This document shows positions 35,134 through 47,438 of a stretch of DNA of 64,000 nucleotides, one piece after another. The notes under the pieces were generated by a model, which worked only from the letters and a program-made list of their open reading frames with translations, was not told where the DNA came from and made no database searches. How positions within the stretch are numbered: position 1 is the first letter of the stretch; each line of letters starts with the position of its first letter. The position numbers and the translations under genes are program-made. This DNA is from Acidobacteriaceae bacterium (lineage in GTDB: Bacteria; Acidobacteriota; Terriglobia; Terriglobales; Acidobacteriaceae), in contig CAHJWN010000008.1 of NCBI GenBank assembly GCA_903642265.1, positions 1-64,000 on the forward strand, read 5' to 3'.

Positions 35134-37083
35134 TTACTCGGTGGCAGAGGTCTGTTTCTCAAGCTGCTTTTCAGCGACAGGAGCAGTCGTATCGGGTGGC
35201 GCGAGAGTTGCGGGTTTGGGAACTTCGGCGATACGCAGATTGTTCTGCTGCTTGCGCTGTTTGGTAACAAATGTATTGACCACACGTGCGGCGAGTGGCG
35301 CAGAACCCGCGCCCCATCCACCGTGCTCCCACAACACGGCAACAACAATGTCAGGATTGCGGCGCGGAGCCATGCCAACAAACCAGGCGTTGGCCCGCTC
35401 ATTCCCCTTGCCGAGGCTGGTGGCACCGGCGCTATGATTGACCACTTGCGCGGTGCCGGTCTTACCGGCAAAATCAATACCGTCAAGATGTGCCGCGGCA
35501 CCGGTACCGGAGATGGTGGTCTGCGCCATGGCATCGGTGATAAGTTGCCAGTTGTCGGTCGAGAGCGCGATGGTGCGGTCTCCCGATCCAGAGAAGTTTT
35601 CGAGTACCGCTTGCTTCATCTCGGCCGGGATTTCATCCGGAAAGACCATGTGGGGCCGACGGAGCACGCCACCCGAGGCGATGCCGCCCAAGGCGCGGGC
35701 GAGCTGGATCGGGGTTGCGGCGACAGCTCCCTGGCCAATGCCCACGGAGATGGTCTCGCCGGCATACCAGGGCTGGTGCTGTGTTTTGAGCTTCCAGGCG
35801 GTTGAGGGCATGGTGCCGCTGACCTCGTCGGGAAGGTCGATCCCGGTTTTCTGCGCCAGGCCGAGCGCAGTCGCGTACCTGGCGATGGTGTCGATGCCGA
35901 GGCGGTTCGCCAGGGTGTAGTAAAACGTGTCGCAGGAGTACGGTATTGCATTGTTGATATTCACTGCGCCGTGGTGCTTGTCGCAGGCGTAAAAGTGGCC
36001 GTAGAAGGTCGCACCACCGTTGCACTGGACGTGCAGGTCCTGAGCCACCCCCTCCTGCAGGCCTGCAACCGACATGATGATCTTAAACGTCGATCCCGGC
36101 GCAAGTTGAGCCTGGATGGCCTTGTTCAGAAGCGGGTGATCGGGATCGTTGACGATCTGCGACCAGTACGCCTTGGTCAGGCGAACAGCAAAGGCATTGG
36201 GATCAAAGGTAGGGCGCGAGGCCATCGCAAGGATCTCGCCCGTATGGGGATCCATGGCGACAATCGCGCCGGTCTTGCCTTGAAGTGCACGTTCGGCGGC
36301 CATCTGGATGTCGAGGTCGATGGTGAGCTTTAGGTCCTGCCCGGGAATGGCAAGTTGCTGGCCAAGCTGGCCGACTTCCTTACCGTGGCTGTTGACGATT
36401 ATGTTGCGATATCCGTCTGTGCCACGCAGCAGGGCGTCGTAGGTTTGCTCAACGCCGGAGCGACCGACAACATCGCCGGCGGAGTAGGAGGCGTACCGCT
36501 CGTCGTCGAGCATCTGCTCGGAAACCTCGCCAACATAGCCGATCAGGTGAGCAGCGAAGCCGTCGCGGGGATAAAGACGGCGTTGCTCATCCTGGGTTTC
36601 AAGTTCGGGGAGTTCGTTACGGTGGGCCTCGATGAAGGCCTGCTCATCGGGGTTGATGTCTTTCTTGAGCGGTATCGGCTCGTACTTCGGAGCAAGCTGA
36701 TAGTGATGCAGGATCGTCTCGATCTGATCGACCGGCATATTCAGGCCGCGCGAGATCATGGCAAGCTCGGGGCTGTCTTTACCGGCGTCGTGAATCTGCT
36801 CACGCAGGATGTAACAGGTGACAGAAGGATAGTTGTCGACGAGGATTCGCCCCTCGCGGTCAAAGAGTTTGCCGCGCGGCGCCAGGACAGGGACTCTGCG
36901 GATCCGGTTGGCCTCAGCCAGTACCTTATAGTTGCTGGCCCCGACGACCTGCAGCCGCCAGAGTCCACCAAGCAGGACGACAAGGATGATGGCGATGATG
37001 TACTGCGCTGCATGGAGCTTGCCGGGAGCGAGCTTCTCTTCGTTGCTGGCGCGGACGACCTCGGCTTGTGGCGTGTTCTCCAT
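35134..37083 (-). CDS. mrdA: MrdA, penicillin-binding protein 2
   Basis: 649 aa class B PBP. One N-terminal membrane helix (about residues 25-45), a dimerisation domain, and a transpeptidase domain with the active-site Ser in APGSTFKII, the second motif SCDTF and the KTGTAQVV triad. A GGIASGGV/RRPH region also matches PBP2. It crosslinks side-wall peptidoglycan with RodA. It follows mreD by 24 bases in the mre operon. The C-terminal tail (about 50 residues, Pro/Gln/Lys-rich) extends past the domain. Confidence 0.94.
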   Translation of the reverse strand: MENTPQAEVVRASNEEKLAPGKLHAAQYIIAIILVVLLGGLWRLQVVGASNYKVLAEANRIRRVPVLAPRGKLFDREGRILVDNYPSVTCYILREQIHDAGKDSPELAMISRGLNMPVDQIETILHHYQLAPKYEPIPLKKDINPDEQAFIEAHRNELPELETQDEQRRLYPRDGFAAHLIGYVGEVSEQMLDDERYASYSAGDVVGRSGVEQTYDALLRGTDGYRNIIVNSHGKEVGQLGQQLAIPGQDLKLTIDLDIQMAAERALQGKTGAIVAMDPHTGEILAMASRPTFDPNAFAVRLTKAYWSQIVNDPDHPLLNKAIQAQLAPGSTFKIIMSVAGLQEGVAQDLHVQCNGGATFYGHFYACDKHHGAVNINNAIPYSCDTFYYTLANRLGIDTIARYATALGLAQKTGIDLPDEVSGTMPSTAWKLKTQHQPWYAGETISVGIGQGAVAATPIQLARALGGIASGGVLRRPHMVFPDEIPAEMKQAVLENFSGSGDRTIALSTDNWQLITDAMAQTTISGTGAAAHLDGIDFAGKTGTAQVVNHSAGATSLGKGNERANAWFVGMAPRRNPDIVVAVLWEHGGWGAGSAPLAARVVNTFVTKQRKQQNNLRIAEVPKPATLAPPDTTAPVAEKQLEKQTSATE

Positions 37084-37107
37084 CGTGTTGCTCCAGTTTA
37101 GACGGTG

Positions 37108-37629
37108 CTACTCGTCGGATCGGGTGCGGTCCAGAAGAAAGAAGATCGGGATAGCGATGAGCGTATTCACGATGGCGCGGACGAACTCGTGCAGCCACAA
37201 CATATGTATGCCCTGTCCCAGCAGGTGGTTCTGAATCAGGTAGAGCAGGCCGCTCTGGGCAAGGCAGAACACGAAGCTCATCAGCACACGAGTCATAAGG
37301 GTGTCGACGTCGACCTTGAAACCAATGCTGGCCGCCGCATACCCGATCAGCGCTTTGGTAATCCCGTTGATGCCGATGTATTGGTTGGTAAGGGCGTCCT
37401 GAAGCAGACCGATGGCAGCTCCGGTGAGCGTTCCGGCGATCGGGCTGCGGCGGGAAACGGCGAAGAAGATGGTGGCAATGAGCGGGAGATCGAGGATCGC
37501 CAGCTTCGGGAACGGCTTGGGCAGAAGTGCTTGCAGAATAATAAACGCGACGGGAACCAGAAGCGCGACGGCAGGGTGGAAGGTGTGCTCGTCGAGCTCG
37601 CGGCGGGAGGTGTAACTGCGGGTGGCCAT
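37108..37629 (-). CDS. mreD: MreD, rod-shape-determining membrane protein
   Basis: 173 aa with five to six hydrophobic segments. The ATIFFAVSRRSPIAGTLTGAAIGLLQD segment and GINGITKALIGYAAAS are typical of MreD. It lies eight bases after mreC and just before mrdA, the standard order. Confidence 0.87.
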   Translation of the reverse strand: MATRSYTSRRELDEHTFHPAVALLVPVAFIILQALLPKPFPKLAILDLPLIATIFFAVSRRSPIAGTLTGAAIGLLQDALTNQYIGINGITKALIGYAAASIGFKVDVDTLMTRVLMSFVFCLAQSGLLYLIQNHLLGQGIHMLWLHEFVRAIVNTLIAIPIFFLLDRTRSDE

Positions 37630-37637
37630 GGCTGCGC

Positions 37638-38924
37638 TTAGCGCTGTGGCTCCTTTGGTGTCGCGGGCGTGGTCGCGGGTGCAGTATCAGGCGCGGGTGC
37701 CGTTGCCTTCGGTTTCCTTGGTTTTGGCGTGGAAGTCGCAGCCGCAGGTGGATCCGAAGGCGACGGATCGTCAAACGTCTGCGTTGCCGCAGCATTGGAG
37801 TTGTTGCCACCCGGAGTAAGTGATGAAGCTGACGGTGTCTGGCCGGGCGAGTAGCGGTCAGGATGCAGTGCAGGGGTTGCTTTCGGGGCAGTGACATTTG
37901 GGTGCAATGGATCGATGGCGGGCTCCGGGGGAGCGGGTGTGCCGTCGGGATTTGCTGGAGGCGCGAGACTGGGCAGGCGCTCGGCAGCGATCTCGGCCGC
38001 ACGCTTGGCTTCAGCCTTTAGTTCGACCGACGTAGCTTCACCGGTTGCGAGGTCCTGCTGCGCCACGGACGGAAGATCGGGCTGTGTGCCAGTCACGATG
38101 AGCACTTCTTCAAGCTGCGAGAGGTTGACGGCCGGGTGGACCTTGATCAGCGAGTAGATTTGGCGATCATGGTCCGGGGCAACCGATTCAATGGTGCCGA
38201 CCTTCAGACCGCGCGGGAACACCTGGTCGCCGCCCGATGTAAGGATCTCTTCGCCGGGCTTGATGCGGGAGTCGGCGCCGAGATTGCCGATCTGCACAGT
38301 GCCGTCGGAACCTCCGCGAATGATGGCTCGCATACGAGTGGTCGCGAGGATGACGCCTGCTCCAGAGGATGGGTCGTTGATCTCCAGCACCTGCGCTGTA
38401 TGGGGAAACACATCGCGGACCTTGCCGACGATGCCGTCAGGGGTAATCACCGCCATATCGGATTTAATGTGGTAGTCGGCACCCTTATCGATGAGGAGCA
38501 CCTTCGAAGAGTCCACGCCGCTGGTGCCGATGACCTGAGCAGCGACGGTACTGGAAACGTACTGCTGCCGAAAGTCGAGGAGCGCCTGAAGTCGGCGACC
38601 CTGGAGCGCGTCTTCGGCAAACTCTGCCTGTTCAAGCCGAAGCCGCGCAACTTCTTTTTGCAAATCGGCATTCTGCCGGCGGGTGTTACGGAGGTCGATG
38701 TAGTTGTCCCAATTGCCGCGTACCCCACGTCCAAAGAAGCTGGTGATGCGCTCAAATGGCGAGACGGCACCGACAACCCAGGACCGGAACAGCGTCACTT
38801 TGTGGCCGTCGGGCTGACTGGGTCCGCGGACGTCGCGGACCTGCACGGCGAGCAGGATCGTCTGCGCAAGCAGAACGGCAACCAGCACCAGAGCATTCCT
38901 GAAACGGACGAAGAAGGATTCCAT
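37638..38924 (-). CDS. mreC: MreC, rod-shape-determining protein
   Basis: 428 aa. One N-terminal membrane helix, a coiled-coil (about residues 75-110), then the two beta-barrel lobes with VIGTSGVDSSKVLLIDKG, MAVITPDGIVGKV and EEILTSGGDQVFPRGLKVG. The last 120 residues are a Pro/Ala/Thr-rich tail that most MreC proteins lack. MreC organises PBP2 and RodA. mreB is not directly upstream here: a P460 gene and an esterase gene intervene. Confidence 0.92.
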   Translation of the reverse strand: MESFFVRFRNALVLVAVLLAQTILLAVQVRDVRGPSQPDGHKVTLFRSWVVGAVSPFERITSFFGRGVRGNWDNYIDLRNTRRQNADLQKEVARLRLEQAEFAEDALQGRRLQALLDFRQQYVSSTVAAQVIGTSGVDSSKVLLIDKGADYHIKSDMAVITPDGIVGKVRDVFPHTAQVLEINDPSSGAGVILATTRMRAIIRGGSDGTVQIGNLGADSRIKPGEEILTSGGDQVFPRGLKVGTIESVAPDHDRQIYSLIKVHPAVNLSQLEEVLIVTGTQPDLPSVAQQDLATGEATSVELKAEAKRAAEIAAERLPSLAPPANPDGTPAPPEPAIDPLHPNVTAPKATPALHPDRYSPGQTPSASSLTPGGNNSNAAATQTFDDPSPSDPPAAATSTPKPRKPKATAPAPDTAPATTPATPKEPQR

Positions 38925-39088
38925 CAGCTAAAAGCGACCTACCCTTATTATCCCGTAGATTTAGGCCGGAAGCAGTGCTATGAAGAGTGGCGACAAAGGG
39001 ACTTCCTGTAGATTCACAAGCAGCGGGAACTTGCCGACATGAGGATGCGTAGCAGCATCTTACCTGCGGCTCTCCTCAAGGAATCTCT

Positions 39089-39727
39089 ATGCTCGTTCGG
39101 TCTCTTCTCTCAACGGCGATGGTCTCGACAATGCTGCTTGGAGGATCGTCCCCTTCGCCGAAGACTTCATCTGTTGCCGCTACAGTCGATGCTGCAGACG
39201 GTCCGGAATTTGCGGCGGACAAGCAGCTTGAGTTTCCAGTGAAATATCGCGAGTGGACTTATGTGGGTTCGGGTGTGGACATGAGCTACACGCTGAAGGA
39301 AGAAGCCGCTGATCACTCCACGTTCAACACAGTCTTCGTGAATCCATCCAGCTATCGTGAATTCATGAAGACGGGAACCTGGCCCGATGGTACAGCGCTT
39401 GTGCTTGAAAATCGGGTAGCCGTGCACGGCGGAGAACGCCAGGCGTCGCTGAACAAGCACGGCCTGACGCAGACCAACGAAGTGACGGGGCTGGAGGTGC
39501 ATGTGAAGAATGCATTCCTGCCAGGCGGCTGGGGCTTTTACGCTTTCGATAACAAGAAGAGCGCCAAGATCATTCCACAGGCGGCGTCCTGCTACTCCTG
39601 TCATCAGCAACATGCGGCGGTCGATACGACGTTCGTCCAGTTCTATCCGACGCTGATGGAAGTTGCGAACGAGAAAAAGATACTCAGTAAGGCTTATTCG
39701 GATGAGATGGGCAAAGCCGCAAAGTGA
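39089..39727 (+). CDS. Cytochrome P460-family c-type haem protein
   Basis: 212 aa with an N-terminal export signal and the haem motif CYSCH followed by QQHAAVDTTFVQFYPTL, the standard C-terminal block of cytochrome P460 (PF16694). Family members include the P460 hydroxylamine or NO enzymes and cytochrome c'-beta. The crosslinking Lys cannot be confirmed by eye. Covalent haem attachment would depend on the Ccm system encoded at the left end of the window. It is a single gene, divergent from mreC, and interrupts the mre cluster. Confidence 0.87.
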   Translation: MLVRSLLSTAMVSTMLLGGSSPSPKTSSVAATVDAADGPEFAADKQLEFPVKYREWTYVGSGVDMSYTLKEEAADHSTFNTVFVNPSSYREFMKTGTWPDGTALVLENRVAVHGGERQASLNKHGLTQTNEVTGLEVHVKNAFLPGGWGFYAFDNKKSAKIIPQAASCYSCHQQHAAVDTTFVQFYPTLMEVANEKKILSKAYSDEMGKAAK

Positions 39728-39775
39728 AGTCCCCATGCCTGGAATGTGAGACATGGAGCAACCAGCCTCGAGCAG

Positions 39776-42008
<2,233 letters not shown>

Positions 42009-42233
42009 GTTGTGGATGCGCGAGTACCGCATTTGATAACCGTTCGATGACATTAGGCTGGTCGTTTCCTGTTATTCGAGACTAGCCACGATTGTAATGC
42101 CTGCGACCGACGAAGCTCAGGTGCCAACTGCGTCGCGACGGCGTTCGTACTAGCAGCTAACTTATCCTCGCGAACTGCAGGTAAAGCTGCGTCCGCAAGC
42201 GCTCGTACTAGAATTACGATTGCGAGGGATTTG

Positions 42234-43346
42234 ATGATTATTGGCGTGCCGAAGGAAGTGAAAGACCATGAGAGCCGCGTCGGGGTGACTCCCGCTGGCG
42301 TAAAGTCACTAGCCGAAGCCGGGCACAAGGTGCTGGTGGAAAAAGACGCTGGCGCACTTTCAGCGATGCCGGATGACGATTTTCAGGCTGCGGGAGCAGA
42401 GATTGTCGGCTCAGCGTACGACGTTTGGCGGCTTTCGGAGATGGTCGTCAAGGTAAAGGAGCCCACCGAGAAGGAGTACAGCCATTTCCGACCGGATCTT
42501 CTCCTGTTCACCTACCTTCACCTGGCGCCCCTGGATGATCTTACCGATGCGTTGCTTCAGAATAAGGTCACTGGTATCGCCTATGAGACGGTCCGGGATA
42601 ACTCCGGAGGCCTGCCTCTGTTAACTCCAATGAGCGAGGTTGCAGGCAGAATGAGTGTGCAGGTGGGCGCGGCTTACCTCGAAAAGGAGCATGGCGGGCG
42701 CGGCGTGCTCCTGGGCGGCGTTCCGGGCGTAGCTCCCGGCAACGTGTGCATCATCGGCGGAGGGATCGTTGGCACAAATGCGGCGAAGATTGCGCTGGGA
42801 ATGGGCGCGAAGGTAACACTGATCGACCTGAATCTGAACCGGTTGCGTGAGCTTGACGATATCTTCGGGGGACGCCTCTATACGGTAGCGTCGAACAGTT
42901 ACAACGTCGAGCAGGCCGTGCGGGAGGCGGACCTGGTGATCGGCGGTGTTCTGATCCCGGGAGCGGCAGCGCCCAAGATCGTGACAAAAGCCATGGTTGC
43001 CAAGATGAAGAAAGGGGCCGTCATCGTGGACGTTGCAATAGATCAGGGCGGATGCATTGAGACGGCAAGACCAACAACGCACAGCGATCCGTCCTACGTT
43101 GTGGACGGGGTCGTCCACTACTGCGTGACCAACATGCCAGCCGCAGTGCCGAATACTTCAACACTGGCCTTGACCAACGCGACGTTCCCTTACGTCATGA
43201 AGCTGGCGAAGCTGGGCGCAAAGATGGCGATTCAACAGGACAAAGGCATCGCTGAAGGCGTGAACACGTATAACGGCCACCTTACGTACGAGGCTGTAGC
43301 GAACGCGCAGAAGCGGCAGTGGCGAGCAATTTCGGAACTGGTTTAG
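42234..43346 (+). CDS. ald: Alanine dehydrogenase
   Basis: 370 aa. Starts MIIGVPKEVKDHESRVGVTP; the substrate-binding Lys and catalytic His (FTYLHLAPL) and the NAD motif IIGGGIVGTNAAKIALGMGA are present. It interconverts L-alanine and pyruvate plus ammonium with NAD. ATG 42234 is preferred to TTG 42231 because AGGGA lies at a better distance. A 12-base repeat TTCGGAACTGGT spans the end of the gene (43331-43342 and 43349-43360). The NtrYX-like pair follows on the same strand. Confidence 0.94.
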   Translation: MIIGVPKEVKDHESRVGVTPAGVKSLAEAGHKVLVEKDAGALSAMPDDDFQAAGAEIVGSAYDVWRLSEMVVKVKEPTEKEYSHFRPDLLLFTYLHLAPLDDLTDALLQNKVTGIAYETVRDNSGGLPLLTPMSEVAGRMSVQVGAAYLEKEHGGRGVLLGGVPGVAPGNVCIIGGGIVGTNAAKIALGMGAKVTLIDLNLNRLRELDDIFGGRLYTVASNSYNVEQAVREADLVIGGVLIPGAAAPKIVTKAMVAKMKKGAVIVDVAIDQGGCIETARPTTHSDPSYVVDGVVHYCVTNMPAAVPNTSTLALTNATFPYVMKLAKLGAKMAIQQDKGIAEGVNTYNGHLTYEAVANAQKRQWRAISELV

Positions 43347-43474
43347 ATTCGGAACTGGTCCAGAGACAGGGAGAAAGAACCAGTGACCAGGGAACAGATT
43401 TCGGACGCTGTATCGCAGGTCAGCGGTCGAGACTGTCCCCTCAACCCTGTTCCCGACCGTAAGAGGTTTTGCCC

Positions 43475-45949
43475 ATGGAGATGAGCACAGTCCGGCGCAA
43501 GATGATCAGCATCGCGCTTGGAGTGTTTCTGCTCGCCATCATTGCAACGCTGACGACCCTGAACAACAATCTGCGCTTCGTCAATCCTTCGACCACGGAA
43601 GAGATCTTCGTCTTCACCGGACTCTCGGCCGTTGTATTCCTGGTCTTCGTCCTTGTCCTTGTAATGCTGGTGCGCAACGTTCTCAAGCTTTATGCCGACC
43701 AGCGCAGCCGCGTGATGGGAACACGCTTGCGAACGCGAATGCTCTGGGGTGCGGTGCTTGTAAGTCTTCTGCCCATCGCGTTTATGTCGCTCTTCAACTT
43801 TGTGCTGATGAATCGCGCAGTCGATCACTGGTTCTCAACCCCGGTGACCGGGATGCGCGATGACAGCAACCAGATGGCGCTTGAGCTCTCGCGCTACTCG
43901 ACCGCAAATGCGCGGGCCGAGGCAGATTCGATTGCAGCTTCGCTTAATAGTGAGCCCGTGGCAAAGGCCGCACCGCACAACCCCCATGCTATCGAGAACA
44001 TCAAGCAGGTGCTCCAGCAGCATGAAATTACGTTGCAGGGCGGGTTTGCACTGGTTTACCAGGAAGGGCGTGTCGTGGCGGGCTTCCATGTGCCTAGCCC
44101 GAAAGATGAGTCGGGCGAGGTGAAGCCGTGGTTGCCGACAACAGGAACAGGCGACGAAGAGGACCAGCCGCGAGCGCCTGAGGTTCAAAAGCCTGCACAG
44201 TCCGCTGAAGGATCGACCCAGCCCAAGCACCCAGCGGCTTTGACCGGCAAGAGTAGAAACGACGCGACCGCAGCCACGATCCTGGCTACGGCGCAGCGTT
44301 CGGACGCCCCGCTGTTCAGCCTCGACAAAACGGACTATGCCCTGGGTACAGCGGCAGTGAAGCAGAGCGGCGTGATCGTAGTTGGCTTACCCATGCCCTA
44401 CGGCATGGCAGCGACGATGACGCGGCTGCGCGGAGATGCGGACAGCTACTGGGCGCTGTTTCGCGGGCGCCGCCAGATTCGCAGCGTGTATATGCAGCTG
44501 TTGCTGATGATTACGTGCCTGGCGCTGTTCGCTTCCAGTTGGCTGGCGCTGCATCTTTCAAAGCAGGTGACGCGGCCGGTCGAGGCTTTGGCCGATGCGA
44601 TGGACCAGATCGCCACCGGCGACTATGCGCATCGCGTGAAAGAAAGCGCAACGGAGGAGCTCGGTGACCTGGTACACAGTTTCAATCGCATGGTAGGCGA
44701 TCTTGAGAGCAGCCGTGCCCAGGTGGACGAATCAACAATCCAGATCAGCCGGGCAAATGCGGCGCTCGAGGCGCGACGCAATGAACTCGAGACCATGCTT
44801 GAAACAATTCCGAGTGGCGTAGCGACGCTTGATGCGGAGCGCCGTATTGTTCTTGCCAACCGTTCACTCAGCGAGATGATGGATCCGGGAGGGCAGCGGC
44901 CCTTCCTCGGCATGGTCATGGAAGAAGTCTTTCCTGCCGAAGTGGCCGAGGTGATTGAGCGGCTGATGCGACGAAGTCATCGCATGGGTTCGGCATCAAG
45001 CGAACTGGAGATGAATCGTCCCGCCATTGGCAATGAAGGTTCAAGCACGGTAAGTCTCCTCGCCAGCGTTGCTCTACTCGAGAACGTGATGGGCACGGAG
45101 CGCGTCGTGCGCGGTTATGTGGTCGTGCTCGAGGATGCAAGCGAGTTGCTCCAAGCCCAGAAGCAGTCCGCATGGAAGGAAGTCGCGCGCCGCGTTGCGC
45201 ACGAGATCAAGAATCCGCTCACCCCGATATCGCTTTCAGCCGAACAGATCCACAGGCATATCGGGCGGCTCGCTGGAACACTGGCCGAGAATCAGGTGGC
45301 ATCGCCTTCAATCGATGTGATTCGTCGGTGCAGTGAGGTAATCACGGCGTCCGTGGAAAGCATGCGGTCGCTTGTCGACCAGTTTGCGGCTCTCGCCGAA
45401 TTTCCAACGGCGCGCCCGCGGCCGGCGGATCTGAACACAATTGTCGAAAACTCATTGGCGATGTTTGCCGGTCGAATGCAGAACATCCGCCTTATCCGGC
45501 GCATGGGTGAAGAACTGCCGCTGGTAATGGCTGATCCTGAAGCCTTGAAGCGCGCACTCGGCAACCTGATTGACAACGCAGCGGAGGCAATGCACACAAG
45601 TCTGTTGCGCGAATTGCGCGTCACGACAGGCCTTCTCGATAGCGGAATGGTAGAACTGACGATTGCTGACACCGGCAGCGGTCTTACGGACGATATGCGG
45701 GAGCGGCTGTTTCTGCCCTACTTCTCGACCAAGCAGCGGGGCACGGGACTGGGATTGGCGATTGCGGCCAAGATCATCCAGGAGCACCAGGGCAGCATCC
45801 GCGCCGAGAAAAACGAGCCTGCGGGAGCGAAGTTCATCGTTGAACTGCGTGCGGCATCGGTGAGTGATGGTGATACAACGGTGGCCATCGAGACCGAACA
45901 CGTTAGAGTAGCCGTGGGCGCGGGCGTCGACGCAGGGAGGGTGGTTTGA
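43475..45949 (+). CDS. NtrY-like sensor histidine kinase
   Basis: 824 aa. Two N-terminal membrane helices and a third near residue 90, a periplasmic sensor region, another helix near residue 340, a HAMP domain (about 355-405) and a PAS-type domain. HisKA with the phospho-acceptor His in VAHEIKNPLTPISLS (about residue 576) follows, then an ATPase domain with NLIDNAAEAM, DTGSGL and GTGLGLAI. This architecture is NtrY, which responds to nitrogen or redox state in proteobacteria. The stop overlaps the start of the response regulator gene, so the two are coupled. Confidence 0.88.
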   Translation: MEMSTVRRKMISIALGVFLLAIIATLTTLNNNLRFVNPSTTEEIFVFTGLSAVVFLVFVLVLVMLVRNVLKLYADQRSRVMGTRLRTRMLWGAVLVSLLPIAFMSLFNFVLMNRAVDHWFSTPVTGMRDDSNQMALELSRYSTANARAEADSIAASLNSEPVAKAAPHNPHAIENIKQVLQQHEITLQGGFALVYQEGRVVAGFHVPSPKDESGEVKPWLPTTGTGDEEDQPRAPEVQKPAQSAEGSTQPKHPAALTGKSRNDATAATILATAQRSDAPLFSLDKTDYALGTAAVKQSGVIVVGLPMPYGMAATMTRLRGDADSYWALFRGRRQIRSVYMQLLLMITCLALFASSWLALHLSKQVTRPVEALADAMDQIATGDYAHRVKESATEELGDLVHSFNRMVGDLESSRAQVDESTIQISRANAALEARRNELETMLETIPSGVATLDAERRIVLANRSLSEMMDPGGQRPFLGMVMEEVFPAEVAEVIERLMRRSHRMGSASSELEMNRPAIGNEGSSTVSLLASVALLENVMGTERVVRGYVVVLEDASELLQAQKQSAWKEVARRVAHEIKNPLTPISLSAEQIHRHIGRLAGTLAENQVASPSIDVIRRCSEVITASVESMRSLVDQFAALAEFPTARPRPADLNTIVENSLAMFAGRMQNIRLIRRMGEELPLVMADPEALKRALGNLIDNAAEAMHTSLLRELRVTTGLLDSGMVELTIADTGSGLTDDMRERLFLPYFSTKQRGTGLGLAIAAKIIQEHQGSIRAEKNEPAGAKFIVELRAASVSDGDTTVAIETEHVRVAVGAGVDAGRVV

Positions 45950-47337
45950 ACCACGTGTTGATCGTCGACGACGAGCAGGATATTCGGGAGTCACTCAGGA
46001 GCATTCTGCGCGAAGAAGATTACCTCGTCACCACCGCCGCAACGGCGACCGAGGCCATGGAGCTGCTCCGCGATGCCGCTTACGATGTCGTGCTCCTCGA
46101 CGTATGGCTACCCGACCGCGATGGCCTCGACATGCTGGTCGAAGTGAAGCAGATGGAAAGCTCGCCCGAGGTCGTCATCATCAGCGGGCATGGCACGATC
46201 GAAGCCGCAGTGAAAGCAACGAAGCTGGGCGCATACGACTTTCTGGAGAAGCCGCTATCGCTGGAACGTACGCTCCTTGTGCTTAAGAATGCGACACAGG
46301 CACGCAAGATGCGTGAAGACAACGCAGAGTTCGCCCGGCAGCTCGCGGTGAAAGGCACGGTCACAGGCCAGTCCGTTCCAATGAAGGCGCTCCGTCAGCA
46401 AATAAAGCTGATGGCCCCCACGAATGGACGGGTGTTGATCTTCGGCGAGAGCGGCACGGGTAAGGAGTTGATTGGGCGTGCCATGCATGCGGAGAGTCTG
46501 CGCAACGACCGCGTCTTTGTAGAGCTCAACTGCGCAGCGATTCCAGAGGACTACATAGAGACCGAGCTCTTTGGCTATCGCAATGGCGCGGGGCCGGGTG
46601 GAGGTACCCCGGGAAACGGCAGGCCGACCGAGAAGCGTGGGACGTTCGAGCGCGCTGACGGCGGTACGCTCTTTCTGGACGAGGTCGGCGACATGAGCCT
46701 GAAGACGCAGGCGAAGGTGCTCCGGGCCCTCGATGAACAGCGGTTTCTGCCTGTAGGAGCTTCACACCCCGTGCATGTGGATGTCCGGGTGATCGCTGCG
46801 ACAAACAAGGACCTGGAAGAAGAGATCGCGCGCGGGAACTTTCGCGAAGACCTCTTCTATCGACTGAATGTAATTCCCTTCTTCGTGCCCCCGCTGCGCG
46901 ATCGCAAAGAGGACATACCACTGCTGGTCAAGGAATTCTTCACGGAGTTTGGGCAGCAGTACGGGCGCGCCCGCGTGGAGATGAACGACGATGCTCTCGA
47001 TGCGCTGAAGAAGTATCACTGGCCGGGCAATGTGCGCGAACTGCGGAATCTGGTGGAACGAGTAATGATCCTGAACCCCAAAATTCAGCGCATCGAACGA
47101 AAGCATCTGCCCATGTTGGTCTACCGCGATGCAGGCAAGACCGCAGGCCAAACTGCAGGGCGCGGTGAGGAGTTTGCCACGCTGCTAGAAGCGCGAGAGG
47201 CCTATGAACGCGACTACATCCTGAAAAAGCTTGATGAGTTCCGCGGCAATGTGAGCCGTGCGGCGGAAGGGCTGGGTCTGGAGCGCAGCCACCTGTATCG
47301 CAAGATGAAGGCCCTTGGCGTGACGCTGAAGGAATAG
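45946..47337 (+). CDS. NtrX-like response regulator with AAA+ domain lacking GAFTGA
   Basis: 463 aa. Receiver domain (VDDEQD, phospho-Asp in LLDVWLPDRDG, KP at LEKPLS), AAA+ domain with Walker A GESGTGKE and Walker B GTLFLDEVGDM, and C-terminal Fis-type HTH (NVSRAAEGLGLERSHLYRKM). Where sigma-54 activators carry GAFTGA after ELFG, this one has RNGAGPGGGTPGNGRP. It probably does not remodel sigma-54 holoenzyme in the usual way. TTG start at 45946 with GGGAGG five bases upstream, overlapping the kinase stop. Confidence 0.88.
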   Translation: MNHVLIVDDEQDIRESLRSILREEDYLVTTAATATEAMELLRDAAYDVVLLDVWLPDRDGLDMLVEVKQMESSPEVVIISGHGTIEAAVKATKLGAYDFLEKPLSLERTLLVLKNATQARKMREDNAEFARQLAVKGTVTGQSVPMKALRQQIKLMAPTNGRVLIFGESGTGKELIGRAMHAESLRNDRVFVELNCAAIPEDYIETELFGYRNGAGPGGGTPGNGRPTEKRGTFERADGGTLFLDEVGDMSLKTQAKVLRALDEQRFLPVGASHPVHVDVRVIAATNKDLEEEIARGNFREDLFYRLNVIPFFVPPLRDRKEDIPLLVKEFFTEFGQQYGRARVEMNDDALDALKKYHWPGNVRELRNLVERVMILNPKIQRIERKHLPMLVYRDAGKTAGQTAGRGEEFATLLEAREAYERDYILKKLDEFRGNVSRAAEGLGLERSHLYRKMKALGVTLKE

Positions 47338-47347
47338 GCCCGCTGAC

Positions 47348-47368
47348 CCTCTCAGCTGTGCCGAGAGG
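47348..47368 (+). terminator. Small hairpin after the NtrX-like gene
   Basis: CCTCTC and GAGAGG arms around a nine-base loop, ten bases after the stop, in the convergent spacer before a minus-strand GNAT gene. No T-run, so weak. Confidence 0.35.
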
Positions 47369-47438
47369 TGACCATGGCTGTAGCAATGTGGGTCGCGACG
47401 CCAAGTACATTACTGAAGATCCAGGTCCTGAAGGATGT

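Noticed and set aside
42009-42053. Longer mreB start at 42053
   Set aside because: It adds 15 residues outside the actin fold and has no ribosome site; it remains possible.
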